Made by a program: the position numbers and the translations under genes. From assembly GCF_031877795.1 (NCBI RefSeq), contig NC_133933.1, positions 2,726,632 to 2,790,631 on the forward strand: a stretch of DNA of 64,000 nucleotides. The letters are read 5' to 3'. The DNA is from Strix aluco. Taxonomy: Eukaryota > Chordata > Aves > Strigiformes > Strigidae. Each line of letters starts with the position of its first letter. Position 1 is the first letter of the stretch. The notes under the pieces are model-generated. The model ran no database searches, was not told the DNA's origin, and saw nothing but the letters and a program-made list of their open reading frames with translations. Shown in pieces: positions 1 to 12,640 of this stretch.

Positions 1-1770
1 TCCACCTAAACAAGTGAAGCTGTGAATGCCGCAGCACTCATCTTGGGAAGAGTGTGTCTGTCCTCTTACAGATTTTTCAAAACCTTCTGATTTTGCGATG
101 TTTAGCATTGCAACACCCAAAGACATGCAGCTGCCTGGATGCAAGCTGTTCCGCAAACCCAGAGGCATGCCTCAACAGGGAAGGCTCCAGAACCAGTCTC
201 CTAAACTGGCCAGGCGTGAAATGTATAGGTACTGGCAGCATTTCAGCATCTTGTCTATCTCTACACAAAGATGGTCCCCAACCAGTCAACAGCATCGAGC
301 ACGAGTTCCCTTCTAACATCAGACCAGTTTCCTCATGCAAGGAAAGAAGGGGGGAAAATGCCTGGAATAATCAGCTACCTACAGGTTTGAGAACTCCCTG
401 TGAAATTCAGATTCCCCATCCACTCCACTTAAGCCAACACAGAAACTTCAGTCCCCCTGTACCTCAGGTGAACACCTTAACCACCACAGTACTTAGTGTT
501 TTGGACAGTTCTCTCAGCCTCCCCTCTTCAGTCCCATTTCCATATTGGGGAATAAATACCAACGTATACACAGAGAGGAAGCATGTGACTCTCTAGGCCA
601 ACAGTAAGGGCTTGTGCAGGTCAAACTTTGGGTCCCTAAGAAGTTTAGGGAACAGATCAGCCAAGTTTTCACAATATGAATGGAATATAAGCATCTTTGG
701 AGACAGACATCACCAGGCATACACACCTAAAAAAGCCCCAGGCTCAGAAAGGTCTGACATCTCTCTGATATTACCAAGATATTTGTGAAATACTCTGATG
801 TCTTCCAGGCACATTGTAGAACAATCTAGCCAGTACAGCACCTGCTTCACCAAGTACCCATCACATTGGAGAAAAGTAATGCGAGCAATAAAACAAAAAC
901 TGTAAAAGGCATCATTGCTAAAGTCACAGAACCCACAAGCTGGGTAAGCAGCATGAGACTATGGAAAAGCTTTGCAAAGCCATTAAAAAGTATTCATCAA
1001 GAAATACTACCTGACTTGGCAAACATAGTCTCAGTACTCATTGCCAAAGACAGATACAGGCACAAGTTATTATTGTGGAATAACAACAGTTACCCCACCG
1101 CAGGTGGATGCAGATGGCAAAGAATGCTACGTGGGACCCAACTTGCCACAAAGGAATATGAACATCATTAACAAAAGCAATCAACAGGACTTCTGAAATT
1201 TGAAATCAAAATTGATGATATTCTGGTGTATGGGCACAGAAGACAACATGGCAAAGAGGTGGCAGAGCATAGCTGTACTTTCAGGTGTTTGCTAGAAAGC
1301 ACCAACATGGTAAAGTTAAACAAGTTGAAACTGGAAACAGCTGCAAAACTACACACAGCCCATCCTTGCTTTTATTGCAGGAGGTACAAGCTGAACCTGA
1401 AAAGCAACTCTGAAGATACCACAGTTAAAAATGCAGCTGGGGTCAGAGGTTATTCGGATTTGTTGACACCATTTCTTTTGAGCGTCTCAGATGCAGATGA
1501 ACTACTGGTGTGAACAGCAGACAAAACTGCAATATGGACGTTGTTAATTCAGTGCAGCACAGCCTTCCTCAGGAGCTGGTGAACAAGGACACCAACCTCA
1601 GGATGCTGCCACATGAAAAGGGGGTGTTCAGTGAACCTGAACCTAGGCTCTCATTCCCAAGAGCTGGACAGTACTGACGTCAGAAAATGCATCCATCCCG
1701 ATTGAACAGGCAACTCCTGCAGCACTGCTTGAATGTGAAAGTTTGGCTACTTGTAGTCCAGGGGTGGAAG
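1..1770 (+). mobile_element. Decayed Ty3/Gypsy-type LTR retrotransposon, gag-pol remnant
   Basis: The remnant is read mainly in one frame from about 758 to 1,513, broken by stops at 827-829, 1169-1171 and 1511-1513. Seen motifs include KVTEPTSWVSS (from 920), LPDLAN (1007-1024), a degraded RW.RM region near 1110, and IDDILVYG at 1211-1234, which corresponds to the catalytic reverse transcriptase motif. A connection and RNase H region follows to about 1,770 but needs frameshifts (AALLECE near 1715-1735). Upstream traces are weaker: a possible protease Asp near 502 with an RPTVRACAGQTLG-like stretch near 595-635, and a nucleocapsid-like zone at about 90-190. The order gag NC, protease, RT, RNase H is that of Ty3/Gypsy elements (family knowledge). 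No LTR was found and the 5' part is cut by the window edge. It is non-functional. The RT assignment is firm; the outer limits are inferred. Confidence 0.75.
866..1513 (+). pseudogene. Reverse transcriptase core of the Gypsy-type fossil (one internal stop)
   Basis: This is the best-preserved block of the element. A frame of 215 codons before the final stop is interrupted only by a TAA at 1169-1171. The order of motifs (EPTSWVSS, KPL, LPDLAN, AKD, SY, RW.RM, DDILVYG, LNK.K, AGVRGY) follows the finger-palm-thumb order of Metaviridae RTs. The catalytic Asp pair is intact at 1214-1219, but the preceding palm aspartate region has decayed. About 6-10 residues between the KPL and LPDLAN blocks appear deleted. 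No promoter, start codon or host domain suggests domestication. Confidence 0.75.
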
Positions 1771-4700
1771 AAGGAGCCAGAAGTCACAAAACTACATTTT
1801 TGACAACCAGGGCTCAGCCAGGGGTCACAGTCACAGCCGGTCAGTACAACTCAACTCCAGTTCAATAAACAAGCGCTTTTCTCCATTCCCATTAGGTACA
1901 ATTAAATGGAAATAGGTAGCCAAAATACTTTCACCATGTGATACAAAAATTACTGTGCTACAGTTTTAAAATACAGGCAATAAAAGAAATTAAAAACAGG
2001 ACCATACTTAGCTTCTGACAACAGTGTGGCATCGTGAAGATACAGTACCTAAAGAAGATCTTCAAACAAATATAGAAAACATACGTGAGACAATAATAGG
2101 CTCAGGATGCTTTGTATGCTACTCTCAAGGCTGGGACGGAAAGAATATGAGAACAAACCCTACAGGACCAAATGCTTTACAGGTGTTGGTATCCATCTCT
2201 CTCAGTATGGCTACCAAAAAAGACAGTAACTCCAAATGTGCTTCCCAGGAACAGTGTAAATACTGTGTGAATTTAGCAGGCATGAAGTCATACATAAGGC
2301 AGTCAGATCATGAGGCACAGGTCATTAAAAAGAAGAAATCCTTCTCTTACTGCTATTCTGGAGTAGAGGCCTGAGTGTGGAAAGTAACAGATGCTGTCTG
2401 CTGGCCAAGCATGTCAAATGGTATCAATGTCATGATGAGTAAAGATGAGACACAGGAGGAAGTGCAAGCAAAGCAACAAAAAGTAGCTGTGAACATAGGC
2501 AAGTAGACTGTAAAGTAAAACAGGAATGGAACCAATGACCCCATAGTAAATACTGATGTATTTAAGTGTTGCCATTATTGTAAATGACTACTCCGACTTC
2601 TGAGAACTAGACACATAGTCTTTCACTACCGCAACAGTCACCATAAAAATATATTTCTGGATGTATTGTGTCCCAAACCATGTAGATTCCAAAAATAGAT
2701 TTTCAGTTACCGAGAAAAGAGAATTCAGCTCCACCACAGCATCACTGTACCCCACCACATGCATCAAAAGGTCAAAATGAATTGATAAGTTATGAACAGC
2801 AATGATAAGTCATTCCAGACTGGGGAATATCTGAGAAGGCATTGAGAGCAGCCCAGTGCAAATTCCTCCTCTAGATGTACATCAGACCCAGTGCTGCTCT
2901 CCCAGGGTCTAGTGCTAGAACAAACAACAAATGAAAGAGGGGCACAAAAATGCAGAACAGGCAAAACCTACCTAGTCTGAAAACGTATCAACCAGAACGA
3001 AAATCAGACACCACTTAAAATTATTTCCTTTGACAAATCATGCACTTCTGAGTAGTGCTTTGAACAAATCAATTCTCATTCACATAGCATAGCTATCATC
3101 GCACCTTTCTCACCAAATTGGCAAATATGTTCACACACACCATACGTGTCAGGTGCACACATGGATGTGGAAAGTGATAAAATACTCGCTCCAGCTGAAT
3201 TAATGGAACGAAAAACCCCATGAGCCAATAGCCTCATGAATATCTGGACACTCCTCCAAAGTCTCCCCCGGAATAAAGCCAGGACAATATTAAACTCACA
3301 GGGAAATATCTGATTTACCAATCAAACAGATGTTTTAAAAGTTGAGCTCATTTCATATGTTTGTGCATTCAGATGCGTGCACACACATGTGATATTACAA
3401 CCCTTATGGAAATGCGATAAGAAAGTTCTGTAAGCATGTTTACTTTTTATCTCAGATAAATACAACAAAGGAAGTGGTTCATACTTGCCCAGAAAGCAGG
3501 CATTCTACTGAAATTATATATGTCTATGGTCATGTCTAGAAGCCTTCAGACAGGCACTAGTTGTGAAAGAAATATTAAAGTAAGCTTTAAAGTATTAAAT
3601 TCAGGCATAGGTAACAGACTAGCTGTGGCAGCGTGGAGCTCAGCAGGGGCTAATTCATCCTGCTGGAAAGTAATCATCATGTAATTAGCAGAAACACCAG
3701 CCTTTATTTTGGGGGGGTGGATGGTTCATCTGCCACACAAGTTGTTAACTAAAGTATAAGTAAGTTCATGAAATACTCATACTTTTTGCACCATGATGAA
3801 AGAATGTTTTATTCTATTTTCAGAAGCTCTTTTTGGGGGGAAAAGTGACTAGCACACCATGCTTACGTGATAGGTCACAAGAAGCAGTTTCATATGCTGA
3901 GACAAGAGGGGAACTCCGCCCTACACTAAACTTCCAGTCTCGGGTCTTGACCTCATGGCAAAAGTCCTCAGAGACCCTCCTAAGATTGCTACTTCCTCTT
4001 CTATGGTAAAATAAAGCTTCTGCTTCTCTGTGGTGTTCTATCCTTCTTTTGGGATACAGTAAGTATAAACAACCGCAGTCTTTAAAGTGCTTCCTCTTCT
4101 GCACAGGGAAGAATTAAGCCTTCAAATTAATTCTAACAGCAGCATCTCAAATGAAAACAAGGGGCACTGTCTCCATCAACATCTTTTTTGTATAGTGACA
4201 CAGCTATTCTGAGATAGCTCTGCTGATAAACATCCACGACAGATAACGCTGTATCTTGTAAGTCATAGCTTGCACCGGAGTGATTTAGCTCAATTATGTC
4301 TTATTCTAACACTTGCTTTGTTTAACCAGGCTCAGCATCCTAAAGTTAATGGCATTTGCCACAAACAGGAGCCAACTAACTTCAGTCCAGACAAAAGATG
4401 CATACTGCCCAGCAGGACACCACGATCTGATGGGAAAATACTGCTGCATTGTCACAGCCTGCTCCTCGCCGAGTGCCCATCAACCAAAGAACTGTGTAAC
4501 ACTGATCACCTTCTGATGGCTACATTAGTTATTCAAAGTTAGCTCAGGTCTTTCTACAAGCCACTGAACCATGTCACATAGTCCCATCCAAGGCTGCTCA
4601 CCAGTATTCTGGTGACCCTTAGTTTGTGAACTGGCTCTTGCCCTCTGCAGAGCTGCATTCCTGCATGTTCCAACACACACATAGATGGCTAAGCTGCTGG

Positions 4701-6809
4701 ACACCACTAGTGCCCCAAGCAGATTGTCATGCTAACACCTAGGCAAGTTGAATCACTTCTTGTTTATGAAGATGACACTCACCACCACAGAGGCTAAGAC
4801 ACAAACACAAACGCATCATACAAAACCAAGCAATGAAAAGAAAAAAAAAATCAAAACCCAACTACACACTGCATGACGTAGCAGCGCTGCTTAGGTTGCC
4901 AGTTCATCAAGATATTAGTCATGTTATTGTTCTGTGTTAATTGCCTAACACAGTGGAGTTCTGGCTAGCCACGTGGGCTTCTGGGCACCATAGGATAAAT
5001 ATTTAATGATACTACTAGTTCTAACAACAGGTGACCCTATCTTTTCAGCTTTTCGTGGTTATCATCTTTTCCTGGTTTTCATAATGAGAGCTCTATGTCC
5101 TTCTCCCCTACCCCACCCCAATGCATTCCCTTCACTTTTTTGTGTCTCACCCAACAAGCCAACAAGTTGCACTTTCAGTGAATGCTTTTGCAGGAGTGGG
5201 AGAAGGGAAGTAAAACAAATGTGAACACACACCAGCAAATAAAGCATCAATGTTTTAGTCTTTATGCAAAGCCATAAGGGAACAAGGGTTTGGGGGAATT
5301 AAGACATGCCCTTCACCCCAGGGATCTTCAATTTAATGCAGACAAGCTATAGGATGTGAGGTAAGAGTCAACATGAGAGAAGGGCAAGAGAACACTGCAG
5401 TGGAAGATTCTAAAGTACACTAAGGCTACCTTTACACTGGGGCGAGGGGAAGACTAGGATATTTAAAATCCATTCAAAATACTTTCGAGTCAAGGTATTA
5501 CATGAGATATTGTATGCCTACCTGCACCATTCCCAAGGTGTTTTTTTTCTCCATTTGTTTTTAGATACATATACATTTCAGACTGAACTTCAACAAGTAG
5601 GAGGTTGCAGTGAAGATACCAATAGATTTACTATAGCAATGCAAAACTTAACACTAGATTTCTTTGTCAAGTTAGATGGGTGCCACGGAAAGTAAGGTAA
5701 AATATTTCATTACCTTTCACTTTCACAATTCTGGGGCTATTTATCTTTGAGAAGTGTAATAAATTAGACAAAAGCATACAGGTGTCCACCTCAACTTACT
5801 TGTTCCAGAACTCATGTACCTTAATATTGCAACTACATATACAAACAAATACTATCGCCAGTGTATCAATGGGCAATACAGGATCTTTGCACCCAAGTGG
5901 AGGACAGTAGTCAAAGTGTGTATATTAATTGAATGAAGGGGGGGGGAAGGCAATTTCAAATACATCTAGGGCTTTCTCATTAGGCCATGAAACTCACAGG
6001 TATTAATCATGAAAATAAATGTTCCTTGCCCCTAGGTGCGACACAGTTCTTACACAAGAGAAATGACCAATACAACTCTTTCTCTGATCAAATTACTGAA
6101 GATGAAATGAATTTTAAAACAATATCCCAGGTGGATTATGCATTTTAGCTACTTAAGAAGAGACTTTGTAAGGACCCCCATTTATTACTTTGAAAAGCAA
6201 AGCTAGTTGTTGCCAATAATTAAGGCAGAGTCTTGCTCACATCTCACCTTAAAGGCTTTGGAGCTGAAGAGCCAATGGGTAATAGCCAGCTGCCCCACTG
6301 TTCCTCACACTTTGCTTTGAAAAGTTTTGGAGCAGAAGTAAAACTAGGTAAAAAATGGTGTCTTTCACCAGCACTTTATGATGTTAGTCTATTATAGGAA
6401 AATACAACCCAAGTATCTCATCTATTGTCTTTTAAAATATTGATAGAACCAATCCTATAGATGTGTACTTAGCTATACACTATACATAACTCACTAAAAC
6501 AGGAAAAAAATCACTGAAAGGCAGATGTTTAATTAGCTCTAGACCCACAATTTAATAGGATTTCATTTAGGTTGGGCTTCTCACGAGTATAAAATGAAGC
6601 GTGTGATGTATATTTGCAGGATTAAGGCTTGTGGGCTGATTGCCAGACCTACACTAAAGCTCCACTGGGGTTGCGTGCAGCCAGAGCTGCTCACCCACAT
6701 TCCGCACCCTGCGGGAGCAGCGCCTACAGTGATACAAATCTTTGGTACCATTTGGCTACCTCTGTGGTTGCTTCTTCTACTCCATATTAGCCAACCCAGA
6801 ACATTTGGC

Positions 6810-6834
6810 GGGGGGGGGGGGGGGGGGGGGGGGG
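6810..6834 (+). repeat. Poly(G) tract, 25 bp
   Basis: An uninterrupted run of 25 G bases sits in otherwise ordinary intergenic sequence. Such a run can form a G-quadruplex and is likely to vary in length between individuals and between sequencing technologies. Confidence 0.95.
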
Positions 6835-8023
6835 CACGCACGGGGCAGGGAATCACAATTTATATTCCAAAAATACTGGGATTGGTTTGAAAAGCATGAC
6901 ATTAGCAGCCAGTTCAGAAAAGAGGCTATTTTTTTCTATTTGAACTGTACCTTTTGAACTCTTGAGAAGTCTTAGTCAGTGGAGTCCCATCATGTTTAGG
7001 ACACATTTTCAAACTTTTCTTCACAACACCAGTAAGGCTAGAAAGTTAGGAACAACAGCTCTGATTTTCAACAGCCTCACTGTTCCAAGAACTGGTGCTT
7101 CAGTAGGAAAGAGGCAAAAAATCAAACAAAAACCCACACATGGTTAGAAATGAGATCATGAACAAAAGCGCTACTGTTCTTTACCTCAGACCACAGCTCT
7201 GTGACCTTTCCAGCCCCTCTCAGCTAGCACTGCTCTTGGTCTTTCTTTCTCTCATGTTGTACATTCCTGTCCTCTTCCTTGCACCTAGAACTGGCATTTA
7301 TCAAATCCCACAGCAAGACATCTTAGGAGTTCAGCTACCGACATGAAAGCTTTTCTGCAGGTTTGGGTTCTTGAAGACACATTAGCATGAGACAAGCTCC
7401 CGTGCCAGTGTAAGGGAGGCGGGGTGGAACTGCGACAGCACCTACTTCAAGAAGTTTCAACTGGTCTGGAATCAGTTACATTTAGCTACAGCCCAACAAA
7501 ACCAAAGCCACCAGTACTCAAGTGTCCAGCAGGGTAATTATTTGCCTTGAAGAATGTTTTCAATTTCTAAAAAGTATAGAAATACACTCTTCTTTCAGAC
7601 ATGCCAGTGTAAATCAACAGCAGAGCCAGCGACAGCAATTTGCTCGTATTTACCTCAGTGTAATTGATGATAGCTTTTGGCACATCTGACAAATGCAAGT
7701 GGGACAGTGTTTTAAAACCACATCTGAAGATCCTAGCACAAGTGTTGTTATATGAACATCCCAGTAATTACAACGCCACCTCAGTAATTACAACAACACT
7801 ATTACATTTTATATTTAAGTCAGTCTCAATGAAGCAGCAATTCTGTGGTAATGTGATTAATACCTAACAATCAAGTAAACAGTTTCTTGCTAATCTGCGT
7901 CCGCATAGCAAAGCCCATAAGCTAAGCAGCATTGGGTAAACTCTGGACTTGGACAGTAGATTTTCAGGACAGTGAGAACTTGATTCACATCCCTCTGAAA
8001 TCTTATAGTTGTTTTGTTTGTTG

Positions 8024-8043
8024 TTTTTTTTTTTTTTTTTTTT
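8024..8043 (+). repeat. Poly(T) tract, 20 bp
   Basis: A simple run of 20 T bases, preceded by an interrupted GTTTTGTTTGTTG stretch. Read on the - strand it could be an A-tail, but no adjoining retrotransposed body was recognised. Confidence 0.9.
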
Positions 8044-11000
8044 AAACCTGACCCCAGTGAACTCTGATGCTGCATAAGCACTGCAGGCAGCCATAACTAC
8101 ATTCAGTAGGTGGCTCTTTTCTGCAACAGAATTGACCAACACAGTACCAAGAAATTCTCAGAACAGAGATATCACTGGGGATGTTCAACTGAGGTGCCAA
8201 GCTCTATCAAAGATTTGTAAAGTAACAACAATACCAAAATGATGGAAATCTACAGGGCACTTAAGAGTGAGAATAATTTAGGCAAATTCCAGTTTGAGCA
8301 ATTAAACTGTATTGTTTCCAAATTACCATTGTAATCAGAAATGCGTTTCTTCCCGGTCTGAAGTGTGGTAGAGCCTCACTCTGCACCATTAATCAGCTGC
8401 ATGTTTAGGTGTTAGGTGACATAATCAATCTACCCCATTTGTAGAGTGTTAGAGGACTAAAGCATTATATAAATGAAGAAATTATCGCCAAAAAAAAGGA
8501 GTCGTGGTGACAGCACAGAGAGGAATGTTTGTGTGTGGTCTTCTCATTAATGTTTCCTCCCAATTTAAAACTAGAAAATACTTAAAAGAATAAAGAGGGA
8601 AGGACAGGGGAGTTACAACACTGAAGTGTTCCAAATAAGAAGAAAATATGGAAAAGTGTACCAACACAAGTACATGAAATTAAACAGTGAACTTTCATAG
8701 ACAATCTATAAGACCAAACTGTATGAAGATCTACAAAATAATTAATTCTAAAGCTAATTCTTATGCTTATACAGCACTAAAATATAAAGTGGCTACTCCT
8801 GGGGGTTTTCCATTTCTGTTAACTTTTTAACTAAGGACAAAAATTTTAAAGGCACATTAAAATTATTATCTATCACTAAATTACATAGTATACAAATGTA
8901 AATGTGATCACACCACACTTAAATTCTTATAACAATAAACTATTCTGTTTTCTTCCCCCTGACATTTACAAAATTCATTTGGAGGAGTAGGATATACCTT
9001 ACAGAGATTAGTGATAAATCATGTATTTTTAATGAATATCAATAGGAGAAACCCCAGGACATAGCCCACCATCTAATTTGATTAAACTGTGCTTAAGGCA
9101 ACACCACCTCTCTGGCTGGGGAATAGCACTATAATGACTTTGTGAGCATTATTGCAGGCTGTTTTAATGATTTAATGAACTGCCTCTATATTTAGTTCAA
9201 TAGCCTTAAAATGATTAGTGTTTAAGAAAAATTAGCTCACTTTGATCTGATTCTATTTGATAGTAAGTTTAAATAACCTAACCCTTCAAAACACAGTGGA
9301 AAAAAATTCCTAGAATCACAGCCAGCTAACTGCTAGAAAACATTATGGCAGTCATTAATAACAGTTCATTTATGTTTAGCTACAGCATACAGAATGACAT
9401 ATTCATCCCTCAAGATGGGACACAGCAGCATATATTAAGTTGTATTATATCATTTCCTATGTATTTTTGATGTGAAAAATGTACCAAGAAAAAAAAACCT
9501 CCTGAGTGCCCATGTAATGCAAAACACAATTCTTCCTCCATCAACAGTACCACTTAAGAATTTTTGCTTATGGGTCCAGAGTATGGTTCTGCTTCTCAGT
9601 GAGATCAAGAACGAGTAATTACCAAGGTAGGAACAGGAAACATTGACTGAGGCTCTGTCACTCTCCCAGATGTAGCAGTAGAAGAAAGGTTACTAACCTG
9701 GAACTGCTCTGAGAAGGGGGAGCATGGCTTGAGAGGTAGATTTGCAAACAGAAATACCAGAGTTTGCTATCAGCCACTGCTGACACAGCTACGTGTACAA
9801 CTGGTGTGTACTAGTTATCAGGGAGTGTGCTGCAAAAGTGGATTTTGTTTGCATTTCCTGCATGTTTCGGAGAAGAAAAAAAATAATTACAAGCACACAT
9901 TACCATTTGCATAAAGGCAAAAAGCTGTAAGAGTGGTGAATAAGCAACCCAAGTTTATTATACATTTTATTTCTGCGCTATTACTTCTATGGCCAGTACT
10001 ATCCAGTGTGATCTAGAGACTGGAGAAATGAATTGGGATTCTGGAGCCCCAAACTATGCTTGATATTAGCGTTGGCAAGTCACTTGAAAACGTTCAAGCT
10101 GTGAATGCAACACAATCATGCTGCTGAGAAAGGGAAACGCAAAGATAAGCCATAATGCTAGAAATACCGCTTCTGATAGGTAGCTTACAAAATATTAAGC
10201 TCTAACTGCAATGCAGCTGATTTTCTGGAAGAATGGAGGCAGAAACATCCACTCTGCAGGGTCTTCCTTGCCCTTAGCCTGTGCAGATATAACGTGATCC
10301 ACTTCCAAGCCAGCCTGAGTACGTATCGCATTAGGACCCTCCCTTACACCAAACAGCTAGAAGCAAGACCACAAGTGTCCAGAACTGTAACATGCTATGT
10401 AAATTCAAGAGCAACCACCCAATCCAACCAAGAATCAAACCTAGATGTGGAATTCTTCTCAAGAAACAGCACTAGCAAGCAGTTCCTTAGCTGTTAATAA
10501 CAAACACCTCAAGGGAAATCCCAAGTACAAACTAAAACAAGAGACTAATGCAAGATCCTGTGTTACGTTTTTACACTTTCGTTTTCTGTGTTTTTAGCAC
10601 TGTAACCATCAACTAGTCCTTTGGGTTTTAGTCTTAAGCAGTTCACCTACCACTTAAAATGAACTCAGAATTGATAAGCAGCAAGGACCCTTCTCTCCCC
10701 AGTGAAGAAGTACAAATATGTGTAGCCAGCCAACGCACTGCAATAGCTGGCAAGCTGCAACAGTAAATCCAGGAGGTGATCCCCTCACCCCAATGGGCAT
10801 TTCTCAGTGCCCCTTGGCAAGGGACACTATCAGTTAAGTTGTAAGTACAGGAGTTAGAGTTTCTCAAGAGGAATTCCTTGGTGGGATTTATCTATATAAA
10901 AAATGTTAGGGTACATCCAAGACCCTTGTATTGCTTTTGCCCATGGTTATTTCCTCATGGCTCAGTGCCTGCTCCTGATTTCCAGACATCCATGAGGAAC

Positions 11001-11087
11001 AGCAAGCCAGGTTCTCACTAAAGCTGGGTTTAAGTTATTTCATTCATCTTCCTTGTTCTTACAGTATCTTTTCCCAGCCCTCTGATT

Positions 11088-12640
11088 TCACAGAATCATC
11101 TAGGTTGGAGAAGACCTTGAAGATCATCCAGTCCAACCATTAACCTCACACTGACCGTTCTCAACTCCACCAGATCCCTCAGCGCTGGGTCAACCCGACT
11201 CTTCAACCCCTCCAGGGATGGGGACTCCCCCCCTGCCCTGGGCAGCCCATTCCAATGCCCAACAACCCCTTCTGGGAAGAAATACTTCCTAAGAGCCAGT
11301 CTAAACCTGCCGTGGTGCAGCTTGAGGCCATTCCCTTTTGTTCTATTGCTTATTTCTTGGTTCAAGAGACTCATCCCCCCTCTCTGCACCCTCCTTTCAG
11401 GTAGTTGTAGAGGGCGATGAGGTCTCCCCTCAGCCTCCTCTTCTCCAGACTAAACCCCCCCAGTTCCCTCAGCCGCTCCCCATCAGACCTGTGCTCCAGA
11501 CCCTGCACCAGCTCCGTTGCCCTTCTCTGGACACACTCGAGTCATTCAATGTCCTATTTGTAGTGAGGGGCCCAAAACTGAACACAGTCATCGAGGTGCA
11601 GCCTCACCAGTACCGAGTAGAGGGGTAAGATCCCTTCCCTGTCCCTGGTGGCCACGCTGTTGCTGATACAAGCCAGGATGCCATTGGCCTTCTTGGCCAC
11701 CTGGACACACTGCTGGCTCATGTTCAGCCGGCTGTCAATCAACACCCCCAGGTCCCTCTCTGACTGGCAGCTCTCCAGCCACTCCTCCCCAAGCCTGTAG
11801 CACTGCTGGGGGTTGTTGTGGCCCAAGTGCAGCACCCGGCATTTGGCCTTATTGAACCTCCTCCAGTTGGCCTCAGCCCATCGCTCCAGCCTGTCCAGGT
11901 CTCTCTGCAGAGCCTCCCTACCCTTGAGCAGATCAACACTCCCACCCAACTCGGTGTCATCTGCAAACTTACTGAGGGGGCACTCGATCCCCTCGTCTAG
12001 GTCATCAATAAAGATGTTAAACAGGAGTGTCCCCAAAACCGAGCCCTGGGGGACACCACTCATGACCGGCCGCCAACCTCATTTAACTCCATTCACCACA
12101 ACTCTTGGGGCCCGGCCATCCAGCCAGTTTTTTACCCAGCAAAGTGTGCGATCATCCAAGCCGCAAGCAGCGCCAGTTTTGCCAGGAGAATGCTGTGGGA
12201 AACGGTGTCAAAGGCCTTACTAAAGTCAAGGTAGACAACATCCACAGCCTTTCCCTCAGCCAATAAGCAGGTCGCCCTGTCAGAGAAGGAGATCAGGTTT
12301 GTCAAGCAGGACCTGCCTTTCATAAACCCATGCTGACTGGGCCTGATCATCTGGTTGTCCCGCACGTGTTGTGTGATGGTACGCAGGGTGAGCTGCTCCA
12401 TCAGCTTCCTGGGCACCGACGTCAAGCTGACAGGCCTGTAATTTCCCAGATCATCCTTCCAACCCTTCTTATAAGATGGACGTCACATTGGCCAATTTCC
12501 AATCTGTTGGGACCTCCCCAGTCAGCCAGGACTGCTGGTAAAGGATGGAAAGCGGCTTGGCGAGCACCCCAGCCAGCTCCTTCAGCACCCTTGGGTGTAT
12601 CCCATCCAGTCCCATAGACTTGTGTACATCTATGGGATTT
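11088..12640 (-). mobile_element. CR1 LINE, 5'-truncated, - strand
   Basis: This is the 3' part of an avian-type CR1 non-LTR retrotransposon in reverse orientation. Its 3' end is at about 11,088 (CAGAATCATC tail region). Three blocks of the ORF2 product are seen on the - strand: 12,425-12,132 with RT motif A (VYLDFSKAFDTVSH), 12,063-11,554 with [10 protein letters not shown] and the catalytic FADDTELGG (DD codons at 11,961-11,956), and 11,389-11,096 with the C-terminal KLHHGRFRLALRK region. The blocks lie in different frames, so at least two frameshifts separate them. The endonuclease part is absent. The upstream limit near 12,640 is approximate. The copy cannot move by itself. Confidence 0.93.
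11554..12063 (-). pseudogene. CR1 reverse transcriptase fragment, RT motifs B and C onward
   Basis: The frame is open for 169 codons on the - strand. It starts at the [10 protein letters not shown] motif (template/primer grip), reaches FADDTELGG with both metal-binding aspartates, and continues through the thumb region ([16 protein letters not shown]). The family protein is about 900 or more residues long, so this is only an inner piece. It is frameshifted from the preceding block at 12,132-12,425 and from the following one at 11,096-11,389. Confidence 0.9.

Larger units (their letters stand above)
1771..11087. other. Intergenic, no gene recognised
   Basis: AT-rich sequence with no recognisable coding gene. 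Open frames here are short and lack recognisable motifs. Visible structure is limited to a 25-bp poly(G) tract at 6,810-6,834, a 20-bp poly(T) tract at 8,024-8,043 and AT-rich stretches at 8,700-9,400. Sequence just after the Gypsy remnant (2,024-2,371) is open for 116 codons but could not be matched securely to an integrase. Confidence 0.6.

Noticed and set aside
54-596. 180-codon open frame on the + strand
   Set aside because: No start context, splice structure or conserved domain. It lies over the decayed gag/protease part of the Gypsy remnant, so it is best explained by that element.
2024-2374. 116-codon frame after the Gypsy RNase H region, possible integrase
   Set aside because: A few residues suggest a zinc-binding CxxC (CFVC), but neither the HHCC spacing nor the catalytic DDE order could be found.
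4770-4800. Consensus GTGAGT donor on the - strand with an 11-nt segment behind it
   Set aside because: Too short and isolated to support an exon; good hexamers of this kind are expected by chance in 64 kb.
10010-10090. Possible MIR/CORE-SINE relic (TTGGCAAGTCACTT word)
   Set aside because: Only a short word matches the remembered MIR core. The flanks do not extend the match convincingly.
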